The position numbers and the translations under genes are program-made. 64,000 nucleotides of DNA from Bacillota bacterium (GTDB taxonomy: Bacteria; Bacillota_G; Limnochordia; DTU010), in assembly GCA_012799255.1 (NCBI GenBank), contig JAAZLQ010000084.1:1-64000 (forward strand). Direction: 5' to 3'. The notes beneath the pieces are model-generated. The model was not told the origin of the DNA. It did no database searches and worked only from the letters and a program-made list of their open reading frames with translations. Below are positions 1 through 8,899 of this stretch, in pieces. How positions within the stretch are numbered: position 1 is the stretch's first letter; the number at the start of each line of letters is the position of its first letter.

Positions 1-47
1 CGAGTGCCCTGCAACGGCAAAATCCAAGAGGAGGAATTTTTTAACGT

Positions 48-437
48 ATGTCAATCGATGTCGGCAGCATTGTCGAAGGGAAGGTTACGGGAATAACCAA
101 TTTTGGTGCATTCGTAGAACTCTCCAACGGAAAGACCGGTTTAGTCCACATTTCTGAAGTAGCTGACGCCTACGTAAAAGACATTAAGGATTATTTGAAT
201 GAGAATGATACAGTCAAAGTAAAAGTCATTAATGTGAGTGAAGGTAAGATTGGTCTGTCCATTAAACAGGCGAATCCACAAGCGGCTTCTCGCGATCGTC
301 GCGGTCCCCGCAAAAGGCAAACTAGTCCCGTGGACTTTGAGGAACGTCTCTCTAGATTCCTAAAGGACAGCGATGAAAGGCAAACAGCTCTGAAGAAAAG
401 TCAAGACTCAAAACGGGGAGGCAGGGGCGCAAGGTAA
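48..437 (+). CDS. yabR: S1 RNA-binding domain protein (YabR-like)
   Basis: A 129-residue protein with one S1/OB-fold RNA-binding domain at residues 4-75 (seen: GSIVEGKVTGITNFGAFVEL, then GLVHISEV and the GKIGLSIKQ end strand), followed by a basic, low-complexity tail rich in Arg, Lys and Ser. This is the architecture of the YabR/general stress protein 13 family of Bacillota, which binds RNA or the ribosome. Its exact job is not settled. The ATG at 48 follows a GAGGAGG Shine-Dalgarno site by a normal distance. The usual neighbours, DUF501 and Ppx/GppA, follow, but a terminator separates it from them. Confidence 0.9.
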   Translation: MSIDVGSIVEGKVTGITNFGAFVELSNGKTGLVHISEVADAYVKDIKDYLNENDTVKVKVINVSEGKIGLSIKQANPQAASRDRRGPRKRQTSPVDFEERLSRFLKDSDERQTALKKSQDSKRGGRGAR

Positions 438-477
438 TAATTGATATTTTAGGCCTTTCTCCTTAAACAAAAACTAG

Positions 478-502
478 CACCTCCAAATGGAGGTGTTTTT
501 CT
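478..502 (+). terminator. Rho-independent terminator after yabR
   Basis: CACCTCC/GGAGGTG 7-bp stem with an AAAT loop, followed by TTTTT. It ends the yabR transcript. Confidence 0.8.
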
Positions 503-554
503 CTAGGGAAGTGATGTTCTGAAGTATGAAAAACCGAGCAAGGAAACTCTAGCT

Positions 555-1079
555 GTGATTAAAGATCAGATCGGAAGGGATCCCCGGGGTGTTCTGGGGG
601 TTAACAAGATCTGTGAGTGGGGTTATCCCCAGGTGATTGTTAATCGGCCCGTATTTGCCTTGGTCTCTGACATCGAGGTTTTTCCCACCCTCTACTGGCT
701 CACCTGCCCATATTTGCGCAAAGAAGTTGCGCTACTAGAGGCGGAGGGCTTAATTGCCGAGTTTGAAACTCGCGTTCAAGATGACCCCAAGTTTGCTGAG
801 CAACTTGCCAAAAGCCATCAAAGCTATGCCGAAGAGCGTTTAGCGTTAATTCCTGCCGACGTTCAAGAACGGATGAAACAAGAGTATCCCGAACGCTACC
901 GGGTGCTTGCCGAAAGTGGTGTGGGGGGAAGTCGTAGTATACATGGGGTAAAGTGTCTGCATATGCATTTGGCAGATTACTTGGCTCGAGGCGAAAACCC
1001 AATAGGAGCCGAAGTGGTTAAGATCTTAGCTAAACCACTTTCCTGCCCCGATGCTCTATGCAAGGAGTTCGACCAGTGA
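555..1079 (+). CDS. DUF501 family protein
   Basis: A 174-residue soluble protein whose start (DQIGRDPRGVLGVNKICEWG) and Cys/His-rich end (GVKCLHMHLADYLA, then CPDALC) are typical of DUF501. This family is almost always encoded beside Ppx/GppA. Function unknown; the cysteines and histidines suggest metal binding (inference). GTG 555 is chosen because AAGGA lies about 10 bases upstream and no in-frame ATG precedes it, although the frame is open back to a TAG at 504. Its stop overlaps the start of the phosphatase gene, so the two are probably translationally coupled. Confidence 0.82.
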   Translation: MIKDQIGRDPRGVLGVNKICEWGYPQVIVNRPVFALVSDIEVFPTLYWLTCPYLRKEVALLEAEGLIAEFETRVQDDPKFAEQLAKSHQSYAEERLALIPADVQERMKQEYPERYRVLAESGVGGSRSIHGVKCLHMHLADYLARGENPIGAEVVKILAKPLSCPDALCKEFDQ

Positions 1080-1999
1080 GGGCGGCTCTGGACATCGGGA
1101 CCAACTCGGTACGGCTATTAATTGCCAAAGTAGAGGGACATAATATTACACCAGTTGCGAAAGAGGTCCGAGTTACCCGCTTAGGGCAGGGAGTAGATGC
1201 GAACGCAAGGCTTAGTGAATCGGCCATGGATCGTACGTTGGATGTCTTGGCGGATTTGGCTTCCAAGATTCCGCAAGATGTTCCTACGACAGTTTTTGCG
1301 ACCAGTGCAGTGCGGGATGCCAGCAATGCTAAGGAGTTCGCTCAGCGTGTACGAGACAGAATCGGGGTTACTCTGGAAATCTTGTCAGGAGCTAGGGAAG
1401 CGGAGCTTTCTTTTGAGGGTGCAGTACTGTCGGTTCAAAATTTGAATCTGTCTGATCCTGTTAGCGTAGTCGATATTGGCGGAGGAAGTACCGAGATTTA
1501 CACCGGACTGAAAAGCGGAGTGCTTTTAGGCGGAGGTAGCGTGCAGGTTGGGGCTGTGCGTATGCTAGAACGTTTTATCACCGTTCATCCCCTCGAGACC
1601 AGGGAGCGAGCAAGCATGGAGCAGGAGATTGAACGCTTGCTTCAGCCCCTAGTCTCAAGAAACCAAGTGCTTGGTCCCCGGAGCCTAATTGCAGTGGGAG
1701 GTACGGCAACAAGCCTAGCTGCGATCGCGCAAGGACTGGTGGAGTACGATGATGATCGGGTTACCGGTTATGCGTTTTCCCTCGCAGAGTTGGTTGATAT
1801 CTACGATAGATTGGGCAGACTATCTATAGCAGAGCGTAGCAAGATTTCGTCGCTCCAGGAGGGCAGGGAAGACGTGATCGTATCTGGTGCTGCCATATTG
1901 GTAAAGGTGGCTGAACTCATGGGTATGGAGACAATCTACGTTAGCGCCTGGGATCTTCTTTATGGAAAGCTGGCATTTCCTGTTGACGAGGTCGGATAA
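1076..1999 (+). CDS. ppx: Ppx/GppA exopolyphosphatase family protein
   Basis: About 307 residues of the ASKHA fold. The N-terminal phosphate loop ALDIGTNSVRLLIA and the second loop VVDIGGGSTEI are both present, as is the GGTATSLAAI segment. The family removes phosphate from polyphosphate and/or pppGpp. The length matches the short form without an HD domain, so exopolyphosphatase is the likelier activity. GTG 1076 was chosen over an upstream in-frame ATG at 1058: AGGAG lies 8 bases before it, it overlaps the DUF501 stop (GTGA), and the protein then begins MRAALDIGTNS as in relatives. Confidence 0.9.
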   Translation: MRAALDIGTNSVRLLIAKVEGHNITPVAKEVRVTRLGQGVDANARLSESAMDRTLDVLADLASKIPQDVPTTVFATSAVRDASNAKEFAQRVRDRIGVTLEILSGAREAELSFEGAVLSVQNLNLSDPVSVVDIGGGSTEIYTGLKSGVLLGGGSVQVGAVRMLERFITVHPLETRERASMEQEIERLLQPLVSRNQVLGPRSLIAVGGTATSLAAIAQGLVEYDDDRVTGYAFSLAELVDIYDRLGRLSIAERSKISSLQEGREDVIVSGAAILVKVAELMGMETIYVSAWDLLYGKLAFPVDEVG

Positions 2000-2011
2000 A
2001 TAGTCTATAAT
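1983..2011 (+). promoter_or_regulatory. Sigma-A type promoter of tRNA-Leu
   Basis: TTGACG, a 17-base spacer, then TATAAT. The -35 box sits inside the last codons of ppx, and the predicted start is a few bases before the tRNA 5' end. Confidence 0.8.
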
Positions 2012-2024
2012 AACCTGTGGATGT

Positions 2025-2111
2025 GCCGGGGTGGCGGAATGGCAGACGCTACGGACTTAAAATCCGTTGGGCTAAGCGCCCGTGAGGGTTCGAGTCCCTC
2101 CCCCGGCACCA
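2025..2111 (+). tRNA. tRNA-Leu (UAA)
   Basis: Acceptor stem GCCGGGG pairs with CCCCGGC, followed by A and an encoded CCA. The anticodon loop CTTAAAA gives anticodon TAA. It has a class II long variable arm, and the T-arm contains GGTTCGAGTCC. Length 87 with CCA. It has its own promoter and terminator. Confidence 0.97.
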
Positions 2112-2125
2112 TTTCGACACTTGTG

Positions 2126-2148
2126 GACACCTGCTAAGGTGTCTTTTT
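2126..2148 (+). terminator. Terminator after tRNA-Leu
   Basis: GACACCT/AGGTGTC stem followed by TTTTTG, 15 bases after the tRNA. Confidence 0.75.
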
Positions 2149-2167
2149 GTTATGGAGGTGGTTTTAA

Positions 2168-2545
2168 ATGAACAGGTTTAATAACAAAAGTGATTTGGAG
2201 AAAACCATCGCCACGGGTATTCATGGTAGACCTCAGTTGCGCCCAGATGAAAAAAGGCGTTATTTAGGTTTTTTCAGGGAACGGGTGATTCAAGCAGTTA
2301 CATTTGATCAGATACGCACTAAAGAGGGTTTGAAGGTAATGGAGGATTCCTTAAAGGATCGTCGCGGAATTGAACTGGTGATTCATCAAAAAGCCAGAAC
2401 TGCCGCAATGCCCTTAATTGTGGAAGCTCGGAAGCGTGGTCTAGATTTTACTATTGTCTCAAATCCCCGATTTACAGGTGACGTTGCCGTACTTCTGGCA
2501 GCAAGCGACGCTGTGGATGTTCCGGTTCTGTACGCTGAGAGATAA
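2168..2545 (+). CDS. YueI-like (DUF1694) protein
   Basis: A 125-residue soluble protein that resembles Bacillus YueI/DUF1694 in its opening (a short Asn/Lys segment, then GRPQLRPDEKRRYLGFFRERV) and its ADDS-like alpha/beta end. No catalytic motif is visible and the function is unknown. GGAGGT lies just upstream of ATG 2168. It is monocistronic between the tRNA-Leu terminator and a convergent terminator. Confidence 0.75.
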   Translation: MNRFNNKSDLEKTIATGIHGRPQLRPDEKRRYLGFFRERVIQAVTFDQIRTKEGLKVMEDSLKDRRGIELVIHQKARTAAMPLIVEARKRGLDFTIVSNPRFTGDVAVLLAASDAVDVPVLYAER

Positions 2546-2578
2546 ATTGCACAGCTGGAGTAAATGCCTGGGAATAAA

Positions 2579-2613
2579 AGGGAGGTGCAGCAACTAAGCG
2601 GCACCTCCTTCTT
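2579..2613. terminator. Bidirectional terminator between convergent genes
   Basis: GGAGGTGC/GCACCTCC stem with A-rich left and T-rich right flanks, lying between the YueI-like gene and the minus-strand envelope unit. Confidence 0.7.
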
Positions 2614-2615
2614 AT

Positions 2616-3059
2616 TTAGGCTAACTTTTCTTCTTCCCCTTCTTCTTGGATAATGAACTCCGGTACTTCCGGCTCTTGGGGTGGCAAGATTTCTTCTGGT
2701 TCCACCACAGGTTGTGGTTTGTCAGGCCTCAAAACTAAGCTGGTGAGAATTAAGGCTAAGCCAGCAAAAAGGGGAATCAATCCCACTAATAACCAAGGAC
2801 CCATACCTATTGTAAGTAGACCTATGGTTAGGGCTAAACCGACCAAACCTAGAACAATACCGATTGCTAACAGGAGCTTGTGTCGACCTGGCTGTTCACC
2901 TTTTTCTTCAATGGATAGCCCCTGAGCAATCATGGCCATCCGTTCTTTGTAGCTGAACCAACGCAAAGCAATGACTAGAACTACCACCAGGGTAGTGAGG
3001 ATAATGGGCGTAAACCATGACAAAAAGGCCATTGAATAATTCACATCAATCTCTCCCAT
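2616..3059 (-). CDS. Small membrane protein of unknown function
   Basis: About 147 residues. One hydrophobic helix lies near the N-terminus (IILTTLVVVLVIALRW), followed by a short loop containing ERMAMIAQGLS, two more helices (residues ~63-110) and a Pro/Glu-rich acidic tail. The helix plus ERMAMIAQG arrangement resembles DUF6249-like membrane proteins. ATG 3059 abuts the stop of the upstream gene, but GTG 3044 has a better ribosome site (GGGAGAG) and may be the true start. It is co-transcribed with the DUF4097-like gene. Function not recognised. Confidence 0.65.
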   Translation of the reverse strand: MGEIDVNYSMAFLSWFTPIILTTLVVVLVIALRWFSYKERMAMIAQGLSIEEKGEQPGRHKLLLAIGIVLGLVGLALTIGLLTIGMGPWLLVGLIPLFAGLALILTSLVLRPDKPQPVVEPEEILPPQEPEVPEFIIQEEGEEEKLA

Positions 3060-3941
3060 CTAATTTTGTCTTAGTTCTAAGGAACCGAGGGACAAGGTTA
3101 CCGAGATCGAACCGCGCTGCGTCCCTTCACCAACAATTCCTTTTATATGATCGTGACTCTGTTGCCCTTTAAAGGGTACTCTGATCTGGAATTTACCGAG
3201 ACTAAGGTTACCCTCTAATACATATGATTCTTCTGGCGAAAGAAGTAGCTCTAAATCTCCCAAACTGCTTTCTAGTATATTCCTTTCAGCAAGGCTTGCC
3301 TGGATGCGCAAATCACCGAGCTGGGAAATGGCGGCTAACTCCTTTTCAAAGACGGCATTAGAGATTTCAATGTTCCCTAGATTGGTTTCTAAATAAGCAT
3401 TACCCTGAAAATTATCTACCTTAATGGTACCAAGTTGACTTAAGGCACGGAGATCTCCTGTTGAACCAGTGACCTCAACTTGGCCCAGTGCAGTATTCAG
3501 GTCTAACTTGGTGTCATTGGGAACCAAGATGGTTAAGTCTGCCTTGGCAGTCTCGTTTGCTTGCACTCTTGGCGTATGGACGATGAAACGGTTTTCGTTG
3601 TCAGTGGTTATGGTTTCGATAGATATTTGATCCAACAGCTCTTGGGCTCTCCTGGGTGTAGAAGCCTTGGTTTCGGCATGGACCTTCACTTCAATATGCT
3701 TGACTGGACCTCCCTGAACTACGATGTGCCCAAGTCCGGTTTTGGCAACAAGGCGTGGCCTTACATCCAGAACATGATCCGTTTCTTCCTCCAAAATGTT
3801 GGAAAAGCGAGCAGGCACCAGTGCTGGTTTGGTTTGATCTTCTTCCCCAAGCGAAAAAGGTAATAAATCTGCACTTAAAAGCATCAAGGCCAACACGACA
3901 ATTAAAAGGAGGGTGGTAACGGCAATACCGATTTTGCGCAT
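3060..3941 (-). CDS. Secreted/anchored DUF4097-like beta-helix protein
   Basis: About 293 residues: an N-terminal signal-anchor helix (residues ~4-25), then a long run of short repeated beta strands of the kind TALGQVEVTGSTGDLRA, SQLGTIKVDNF, TNLGNIEISN, SQLGDLRIQA and SSLGDLELLL. This repeating LG-(D/N/T)-(I/L) pattern is the DUF4097 putative-adhesin / LiaF-like beta-helix signature. It is probably exposed outside the membrane; its role is unknown. ATG 3941 is preferred over in-frame upstream starts because GGAAGGATGGAG precedes it. It forms an operon with the following membrane protein, their stop and start being adjacent. Confidence 0.7.
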   Translation of the reverse strand: MRKIGIAVTTLLLIVVLALMLLSADLLPFSLGEEDQTKPALVPARFSNILEEETDHVLDVRPRLVAKTGLGHIVVQGGPVKHIEVKVHAETKASTPRRAQELLDQISIETITTDNENRFIVHTPRVQANETAKADLTILVPNDTKLDLNTALGQVEVTGSTGDLRALSQLGTIKVDNFQGNAYLETNLGNIEISNAVFEKELAAISQLGDLRIQASLAERNILESSLGDLELLLSPEESYVLEGNLSLGKFQIRVPFKGQQSHDHIKGIVGEGTQRGSISVTLSLGSLELRQN

Positions 3942-4108
3942 AATCTTCTCCATCCTTCCTAAGGGGAGTTCTAACATTTTAGTTCCATAAAAAGCCACAT
4001 TGTCCTGTTACTTGGTATCGAAATTGAGGGTAAATTTTCCAAACATAGAGGGAAAGACAGATAAATGGAGAATATGAATTGCACAAATTAACTATGGGAG
4101 GCGATTTT

Positions 4109-5623
4109 TTGAGGGCCAAATTCAGAAAGTCTTGGCTTGTAACAGTGTTAGTTCTGGTTGCGATGGTTTCGGTCAGTTTACCGCTTTGGGCAGCTGAGAT
4201 TATCATCCTGCACAACAATGACGTACACTCTCGTCTTGAATCCCATGTCCCTGAAGGAGCAGAAGTTGAGCAGGGCGGTAGGGTCCGGTTGGCTTCTTTA
4301 GTTGACGAAATCCGCGAGACGTATGGAGCGGACAAAATTTTACTGTTAGATGCTGGAGACGCCATCCATGGGATGAACATTGACAATCTTTTTGGTGGAC
4401 TTCCTTCCATCGAAGTGATGAATGCCATGGGCTATAACGCATTTACCCCAGGTAACCATGAGTTTAACTACGGGCAAGAAGTATTGGCTCAGCGCATCGA
4501 AGATGCCAAATTCCCGACCTTGGCCGCTAACGTGGCCCGTGCAGACGGTTCTTTGTTTGCCGGCTACAGTGCATTAATTCAAGAGATTGGTGGCGTAAAG
4601 GTGGGTGTTATCGGTTTAGTCGCTCAAGAGACTCCCATTGTGACCCATCCTAAGAATGTGGAAGGTTTGAAATTCCATGATCCAATCGCGATCGCGAAGA
4701 AGGTTACCAAAGTGGTCCGTCCTCGCGTGGATGTGCTGATAGTATTGAGTCATCTTGGTTATAGTATGGATGTGGAGTTGGCCAAAGCTGTTCCAGAGTT
4801 GGACGTTATCGTAGGTGGACATAGTCATACAACCTTGGACACTGCCAGCGAAGTCAATGGTGTGCTGATTGTGCAGGCACATGAGTATGCCAATAATCTA
4901 GGCTTTTTACGTCTTGAGGTAGAAGACCGAAAGATTGTGGATTATGATAGTTTCTTGATTCCGGTTACTGCTGACGTTCCAAAACATGAGGACGTGCAAG
5001 CCATTATTGATTATTGGAATGCCGAAGTACAGCAACGCTTGAGTCAAGTTGTAGGTAAGAGCAATGTGAGTTGGGATGGTGAACGGGCGAATGTTCGCAC
5101 TAGAGAGACCAACCTCGGAAACTTAGTTGCCGACATTATCCGGAACGCTGTGGATAGCGATATTGCGCTCACCAATGGTGGCGGGATAAGGGCCAGCATT
5201 CATCCAGGTGACATTAAGGTATCTGACATCTACACTACTCTTCCCTTTGACAATACTTTAGTTGTGGTGGAAATGCAGGGTAAAGACATTATTGAGGCTC
5301 TAGAGCATTCAGTGCGTCTCTTGCCTGACCAAAACGGTGGATTTTTGCAGGTTTCGGGAATCACCTTTGAGGTGAACCCTGGTGCGCCAGCTGGTAGTAG
5401 GGTGGTTAACGTGGAAATCGGCGGAGTTAAGATTGACATGAACCGCAACTACATCGTGGCTACTAATGATTTCTTAGCGGCTGGTGGAGATGGCTATGAA
5501 ACCTTTAACAATGCTCGTCTTGTTGCCGATACTGGCATTATGTTAAGGGATGTCATGGTTGATTACTTCTTGGGGAATCCAACTGTAACAGAGCCAGACG
5601 CTGGGCGAATTGTGATTCGCTAA
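4109..5623 (+). CDS. Secreted 5'-nucleotidase / UshA-family metallophosphoesterase
   Basis: About 504 residues with a signal peptide (hydrophobic core LVTVLVLVAMVSVSLPLWAA). The N-terminal calcineurin-like domain shows the metal ligands in order: HNNDVHS, LDAGDAIHG, TPGNHEFNYG, VLSHLG and GGHSH. The C-terminal 5'-nucleotidase domain shows TNLGNLVADIIRN and NGGGIRASI. It should hydrolyse nucleotides, nucleotide sugars or 2',3'-cyclic nucleotides outside the membrane. TTG 4109 is chosen because GGGAGG lies 8 bases before it; an ATG at 4094 is the alternative. It is a single gene with its own terminator. Confidence 0.9.
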   Translation: MRAKFRKSWLVTVLVLVAMVSVSLPLWAAEIIILHNNDVHSRLESHVPEGAEVEQGGRVRLASLVDEIRETYGADKILLLDAGDAIHGMNIDNLFGGLPSIEVMNAMGYNAFTPGNHEFNYGQEVLAQRIEDAKFPTLAANVARADGSLFAGYSALIQEIGGVKVGVIGLVAQETPIVTHPKNVEGLKFHDPIAIAKKVTKVVRPRVDVLIVLSHLGYSMDVELAKAVPELDVIVGGHSHTTLDTASEVNGVLIVQAHEYANNLGFLRLEVEDRKIVDYDSFLIPVTADVPKHEDVQAIIDYWNAEVQQRLSQVVGKSNVSWDGERANVRTRETNLGNLVADIIRNAVDSDIALTNGGGIRASIHPGDIKVSDIYTTLPFDNTLVVVEMQGKDIIEALEHSVRLLPDQNGGFLQVSGITFEVNPGAPAGSRVVNVEIGGVKIDMNRNYIVATNDFLAAGGDGYETFNNARLVADTGIMLRDVMVDYFLGNPTVTEPDAGRIVIR

Positions 5624-5640
5624 CGTTAGAAGAAAAAACG

Positions 5641-5665
5641 GGGCTGCCATAAGGCAGCCCTTTCT
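5641..5665 (+). terminator. Terminator after the 5'-nucleotidase
   Basis: GGGCTGCC/GGCAGCCC 8-bp stem followed by TTTCTCTT. Confidence 0.75.
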
Positions 5666-5776
5666 CTTGAAAAGGACAAGAGAGGAAGAAAAGAAAGCAC
5701 AGAGAGCTATGCCATAAGCTGCAGTTCCTTCTACAGTTTGGGGCGATAAAAGTCTACAGCTGGTCCACTTTTGCCC

Positions 5777-5805
5777 TTGACACCTCCGATAAACGCGAAT
5801 ATAAT
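5777..5805 (+). promoter_or_regulatory. Perfect consensus sigma-A promoter of tRNA-Lys
   Basis: TTGACA - 17 bases - TATAAT, an exact match to consensus, ending 13 bases before the tRNA. Confidence 0.93.
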
Positions 5806-5818
5806 TATTCTGTGATGT

Positions 5819-5894
5819 GGGCCATTAGCTCAGTTGGTAGAGCACCTGACTCTTAATCAGGGCGTCCTGGGTTCGAATCCCCGATGGCCCACCA
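5819..5894 (+). tRNA. tRNA-Lys (CUU)
   Basis: 76 bases including encoded CCA. Acceptor GGGCCAT pairs with ATGGCCC, anticodon loop CTCTTAA gives CTT, and the T-arm contains GGTTCGAATCC. Confidence 0.97.
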
Positions 5895-5934
5895 TTTCCT
5901 AATATTGACGAATTCATAATTTGCGAGATTTTGA

Positions 5935-5964
5935 AGCCCCGTGGTTTAGACCGCGGGGCTTTTT
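5935..5964 (+). terminator. Terminator after tRNA-Lys
   Basis: AGCCCCGTGG/CCGCGGGGCT 10-bp stem (one G-T pair) with TTTAGA loop, followed by TTTTT. Confidence 0.85.
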
Positions 5965-6231
5965 GACGTTTTTCACTCACAATGGTTTTACCGAAATGGG
6001 AAAAGGGTAGCTTTTGATAATTTCCGGAAGGACATTTCAGATAATAGCAAGAATTATTATCTTATTACGGGAGTGGACGCAACACTTACTGAACTTAGAA
6101 CGCGTTTGTTCTTTGAGCAACGGAGCTATCGCCATATGGGTTATGAGCCAGGCGAAAAAGGAAGAAACTACTTAATTGAGTTGCTAGACGCTATTAGGGA
6201 ACGAGCCGCTTTGCGACACTCAAAGCATTAA
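5965..6231 (+). pseudogene. Coding relic without a start codon
   Basis: Directly after the tRNA-Lys terminator one frame (ending at TAA 6229) stays open for about 88 codons and reads like protein: WFYRNGKRVAFDNFRKDI, YYLITGVDATLTELRTRLFF, then HMGYEPGEKGRNYLIELLDA and a charged end. There is no ATG until 6136 and no ribosome site, so it looks like the 3' end of a gene that lost its front. I do not recognise the family. A GTG at 6073 could give a 52-residue product, but its Shine-Dalgarno match is poor. The remaining sequence to 6371 shows no other gene. Confidence 0.4.
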
Positions 6232-6371
6232 ACAGATACTTTCCATAATATGGGGGTTAAACTACTTTGAGTTCGCCAGTACAGATTAACTATCGCATCG
6301 TGTATAAGAGTCATGACCATTTAGCTTAAGCTGCCAACAAGACTGTAAAAGAGGACTTGGAGGTCAAACAT

Positions 6372-7472
6372 ATGGCAGATGAAAGGAAATATAAAATATC
6401 CTGGTTGGGAGAATTTACTGATGATTCTATAGAAGGCAAGTTTTTAGCGGATAGTCTAAGTGGTTCAGCGAAAATAACTGCCTACAGTGCCCTGGTTTTC
6501 GGGTCAATACTTGGTTTTTTCTTCTTAAACAGCTACTTTACCGAGAGAAATACACCTCTCTTTTTGAAAACTGCCCCCATTCGGTTAGTATTCATTTTAA
6601 TCTCCATAGTAGTCTTCTTCATTTCAAAACACATCACAAACCACAAGCACCTTATTCGCGTCATAACGTTCTATCAAGCAATAATGGTGATAATCTACTT
6701 GCTCACACTGAAGCAATATGACTCCCTCAATTACTTTAGTATCTTGGGTTTAATGGTCATTACCATGGCCATCTATCTTCTTCCTAACAAAATAATGTTC
6801 TCGCAGTTTATTACCCTCACCTTTAGCATTCTGTTCTTTGTACGCTCAAACAATAAGTTAGCTGGGTTACAGACTCATGAGCTCTATAGGGTTATTGCCT
6901 ACCAAACGATACTACTTATTTATTGCAATATAAACTATTGCTGGGCTGAAACGACAAAAAGGAAAGCGTTTATAGCCAACAGAGAACTTTTTGACTTGTC
7001 TTCCAAGGATCCTTTGACAGGTATCTATAACAGGAAAAAGTTTGATGATGCGATGGATGAGTGGATAAGCATTTCTAAGAAGAATGGTAACCCCCTTTCA
7101 TTAGTTCTATTTGACATAGATAATTTCAAGGGGGTAAACGATAATTATGGGCACATTGTAGGTGATAGTGTGTTGAAAGAGATCGCTGTCATCGTAAGTA
7201 GATCAATTCGTGATGTGGATGTTTTTGCCAGATGGGGCGGAGATGAATTCGTGATCCTTCTTCCTAAAACAGATCTTCAGCAAGCGCAAGAGATCGTTGA
7301 ACGGATAAGGACACGTATTGCTAATAGTTCGTTTGCTACCTCAAGAGGCATAACTTGTAGCTTTGGTGTAGCAGCGTATAAGGAAAGCGATACGAAGCAA
7401 TCATTGCTAAGTAGAGTGGATGATCTACTTATACAGGCTAAGCTCAGTGGTAAGGACAGAGTTATTAGTTGA
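6372..7472 (+). CDS. Membrane diguanylate cyclase (GGDEF)
   Basis: About 366 residues. A membrane region of roughly six helices (residues ~35-195) is followed by a GGDEF domain opening with DPLTGIYNRKKFDD. The active site reads RWGGDEF (GGDEF at about residue 289) and is intact. RDVD sits at the position of the allosteric RxxD inhibitory site. It should make cyclic di-GMP from two GTP; the membrane part probably senses a signal. No EAL domain. ATG 6372 is chosen because GGAGG precedes it by 9-10 bases. It is convergent with, and nearly touches, the MATE gene. Confidence 0.92.
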   Translation: MADERKYKISWLGEFTDDSIEGKFLADSLSGSAKITAYSALVFGSILGFFFLNSYFTERNTPLFLKTAPIRLVFILISIVVFFISKHITNHKHLIRVITFYQAIMVIIYLLTLKQYDSLNYFSILGLMVITMAIYLLPNKIMFSQFITLTFSILFFVRSNNKLAGLQTHELYRVIAYQTILLIYCNINYCWAETTKRKAFIANRELFDLSSKDPLTGIYNRKKFDDAMDEWISISKKNGNPLSLVLFDIDNFKGVNDNYGHIVGDSVLKEIAVIVSRSIRDVDVFARWGGDEFVILLPKTDLQQAQEIVERIRTRIANSSFATSRGITCSFGVAAYKESDTKQSLLSRVDDLLIQAKLSGKDRVIS

Positions 7473-7474
7473 AC

Positions 7475-8899
7475 TCACTTGACTTGTTCACCTACAAGAT
7501 TCCTGGCCCAAAAACCTTTGCTGACAACGACTAGACTCAAAACTGCCTTAAGCAGATGAATCAGTTGGCTAAGCGGATAAATGCCCTCAATTCCCAGGCC
7601 GGTAAAGGTGACTAAAGCATAGGTGTAAGGTACACAGATGACTAAGACATAGACACTATCAAAAACCATTGTGAGTATCGTTCTTCCTCCAGAGCGAATC
7701 GCGAAGTAGCAGCAATTAGCGATGGCTTGGAAAGGCATGTAGAAAGCGCTTGCCCGCATGAATGCAGCTGCAAGGTTGCGAACTTCAACCTCTGTCTTAT
7801 AAATTTGAGTAATCCATCCGGCACTGATAGCTAAGAGTAAGCCCAATACACTGGCTATAACTACAGCAAAGAACATAAGTTTCCAAACCTGTGCTTTGGC
7901 TAATTCTAAGTCGCCTGCTCCTAGGGATTGACCGGTAACGATGGCCACCGCGGTTCCAAAGGAGAAAAAGAAGACCCCGAATAAGTTAGTAAAAGTGCTG
8001 GCAATGTTCAGCCCGCCCACAACAGCAAGCCCCTTTGTGGAGAGGATTTGCGTAATTGTGATCATACCCGCAGACCACAGAAACTCGTTGGCAAAAAGGG
8101 GCATCCCCTTGATCATAATGTTCTTTGTCAAATCTCTGCCTATTCGCATTGAACTGTATAGGCCGTTCATGAAGGGAAATCGATCAAGGTTCTTATGGGC
8201 TACACCTGCAACGACTAGAAGTTCAGCAACACGGCTCAGTACCGTTCCTAGAGCCGCTCCTTTGACCCCTAGTGCGGGGAAACCCAACTTACCGAAAATC
8301 AAGACGTAATTGAAGAACAAGTTGACAAAAAGTGAGATCACGCTAGCCCGCATCGGAAGCACAGTTTCACCTGCTTCTCTGAGGGCACTACTGTAGCTTT
8401 GGGCAAGGGCAAAAGGCAATAACCCCCACAGCATAATCTTTAAATATTGATTCCCGTAAAGAAGCATTGCTGCGCTGTCAGCTGGATCTCCTTCTCCGGC
8501 AAGATATAGTGATAGTAGTTCGGAAGGCCATTTTGTAAGGACTATGATCGCCAAGGCGGTGATTACCGTAGAAACAATGAGCCTGAAACGTAAAGTCTCC
8601 CGAAAGCTCGTCCAGTTTTTGGCTCCCGCATACTGCGCACCATAAATACCAGCTCCCGATAGCGCTCCGAAGATACTAAGGTTAAAGACAAACATTAATT
8701 GGTTGGCAATGGCAACACCGGACATGTAGGTTGTACCTAGATTACCCACCATGACATTATCCAAAAGATTTACTAGATTGGTCACTGTGTTTTGAACAAT
8801 GACGGGTATAACTAGGGTCAAAGCCATTTTGTAAAAGGCACGATCTCCTATAAACTTGGCTTTAAAGCGTGGCCACATTCCAGTAGTTAGGCTCTGCAT
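7475..8899 (-). CDS. MATE family efflux transporter
   Basis: 474 residues with about 12 transmembrane helices in two similar halves, matching the NorM/DinF (COG0534) family in length and in the TNLVNLLDNVMVGNLGT opening. The second half contains the related GLAVVGGLNIASTFTNLFG segment. These proteins export organic cations or drugs using Na+ or H+ gradients; the substrate here cannot be told. ATG 8899 has GGAAGG upstream. No regulator lies beside it. Confidence 0.9.
   Translation of the reverse strand: MQSLTTGMWPRFKAKFIGDRAFYKMALTLVIPVIVQNTVTNLVNLLDNVMVGNLGTTYMSGVAIANQLMFVFNLSIFGALSGAGIYGAQYAGAKNWTSFRETLRFRLIVSTVITALAIIVLTKWPSELLSLYLAGEGDPADSAAMLLYGNQYLKIMLWGLLPFALAQSYSSALREAGETVLPMRASVISLFVNLFFNYVLIFGKLGFPALGVKGAALGTVLSRVAELLVVAGVAHKNLDRFPFMNGLYSSMRIGRDLTKNIMIKGMPLFANEFLWSAGMITITQILSTKGLAVVGGLNIASTFTNLFGVFFFSFGTAVAIVTGQSLGAGDLELAKAQVWKLMFFAVVIASVLGLLLAISAGWITQIYKTEVEVRNLAAAFMRASAFYMPFQAIANCCYFAIRSGGRTILTMVFDSVYVLVICVPYTYALVTFTGLGIEGIYPLSQLIHLLKAVLSLVVVSKGFWARNLVGEQVK

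Noticed and set aside
5895..6371. Integrative element at tRNA-Lys
   Set aside because: No integrase and no visible repeat of the tRNA 3' end downstream; only a decayed coding stretch remains.
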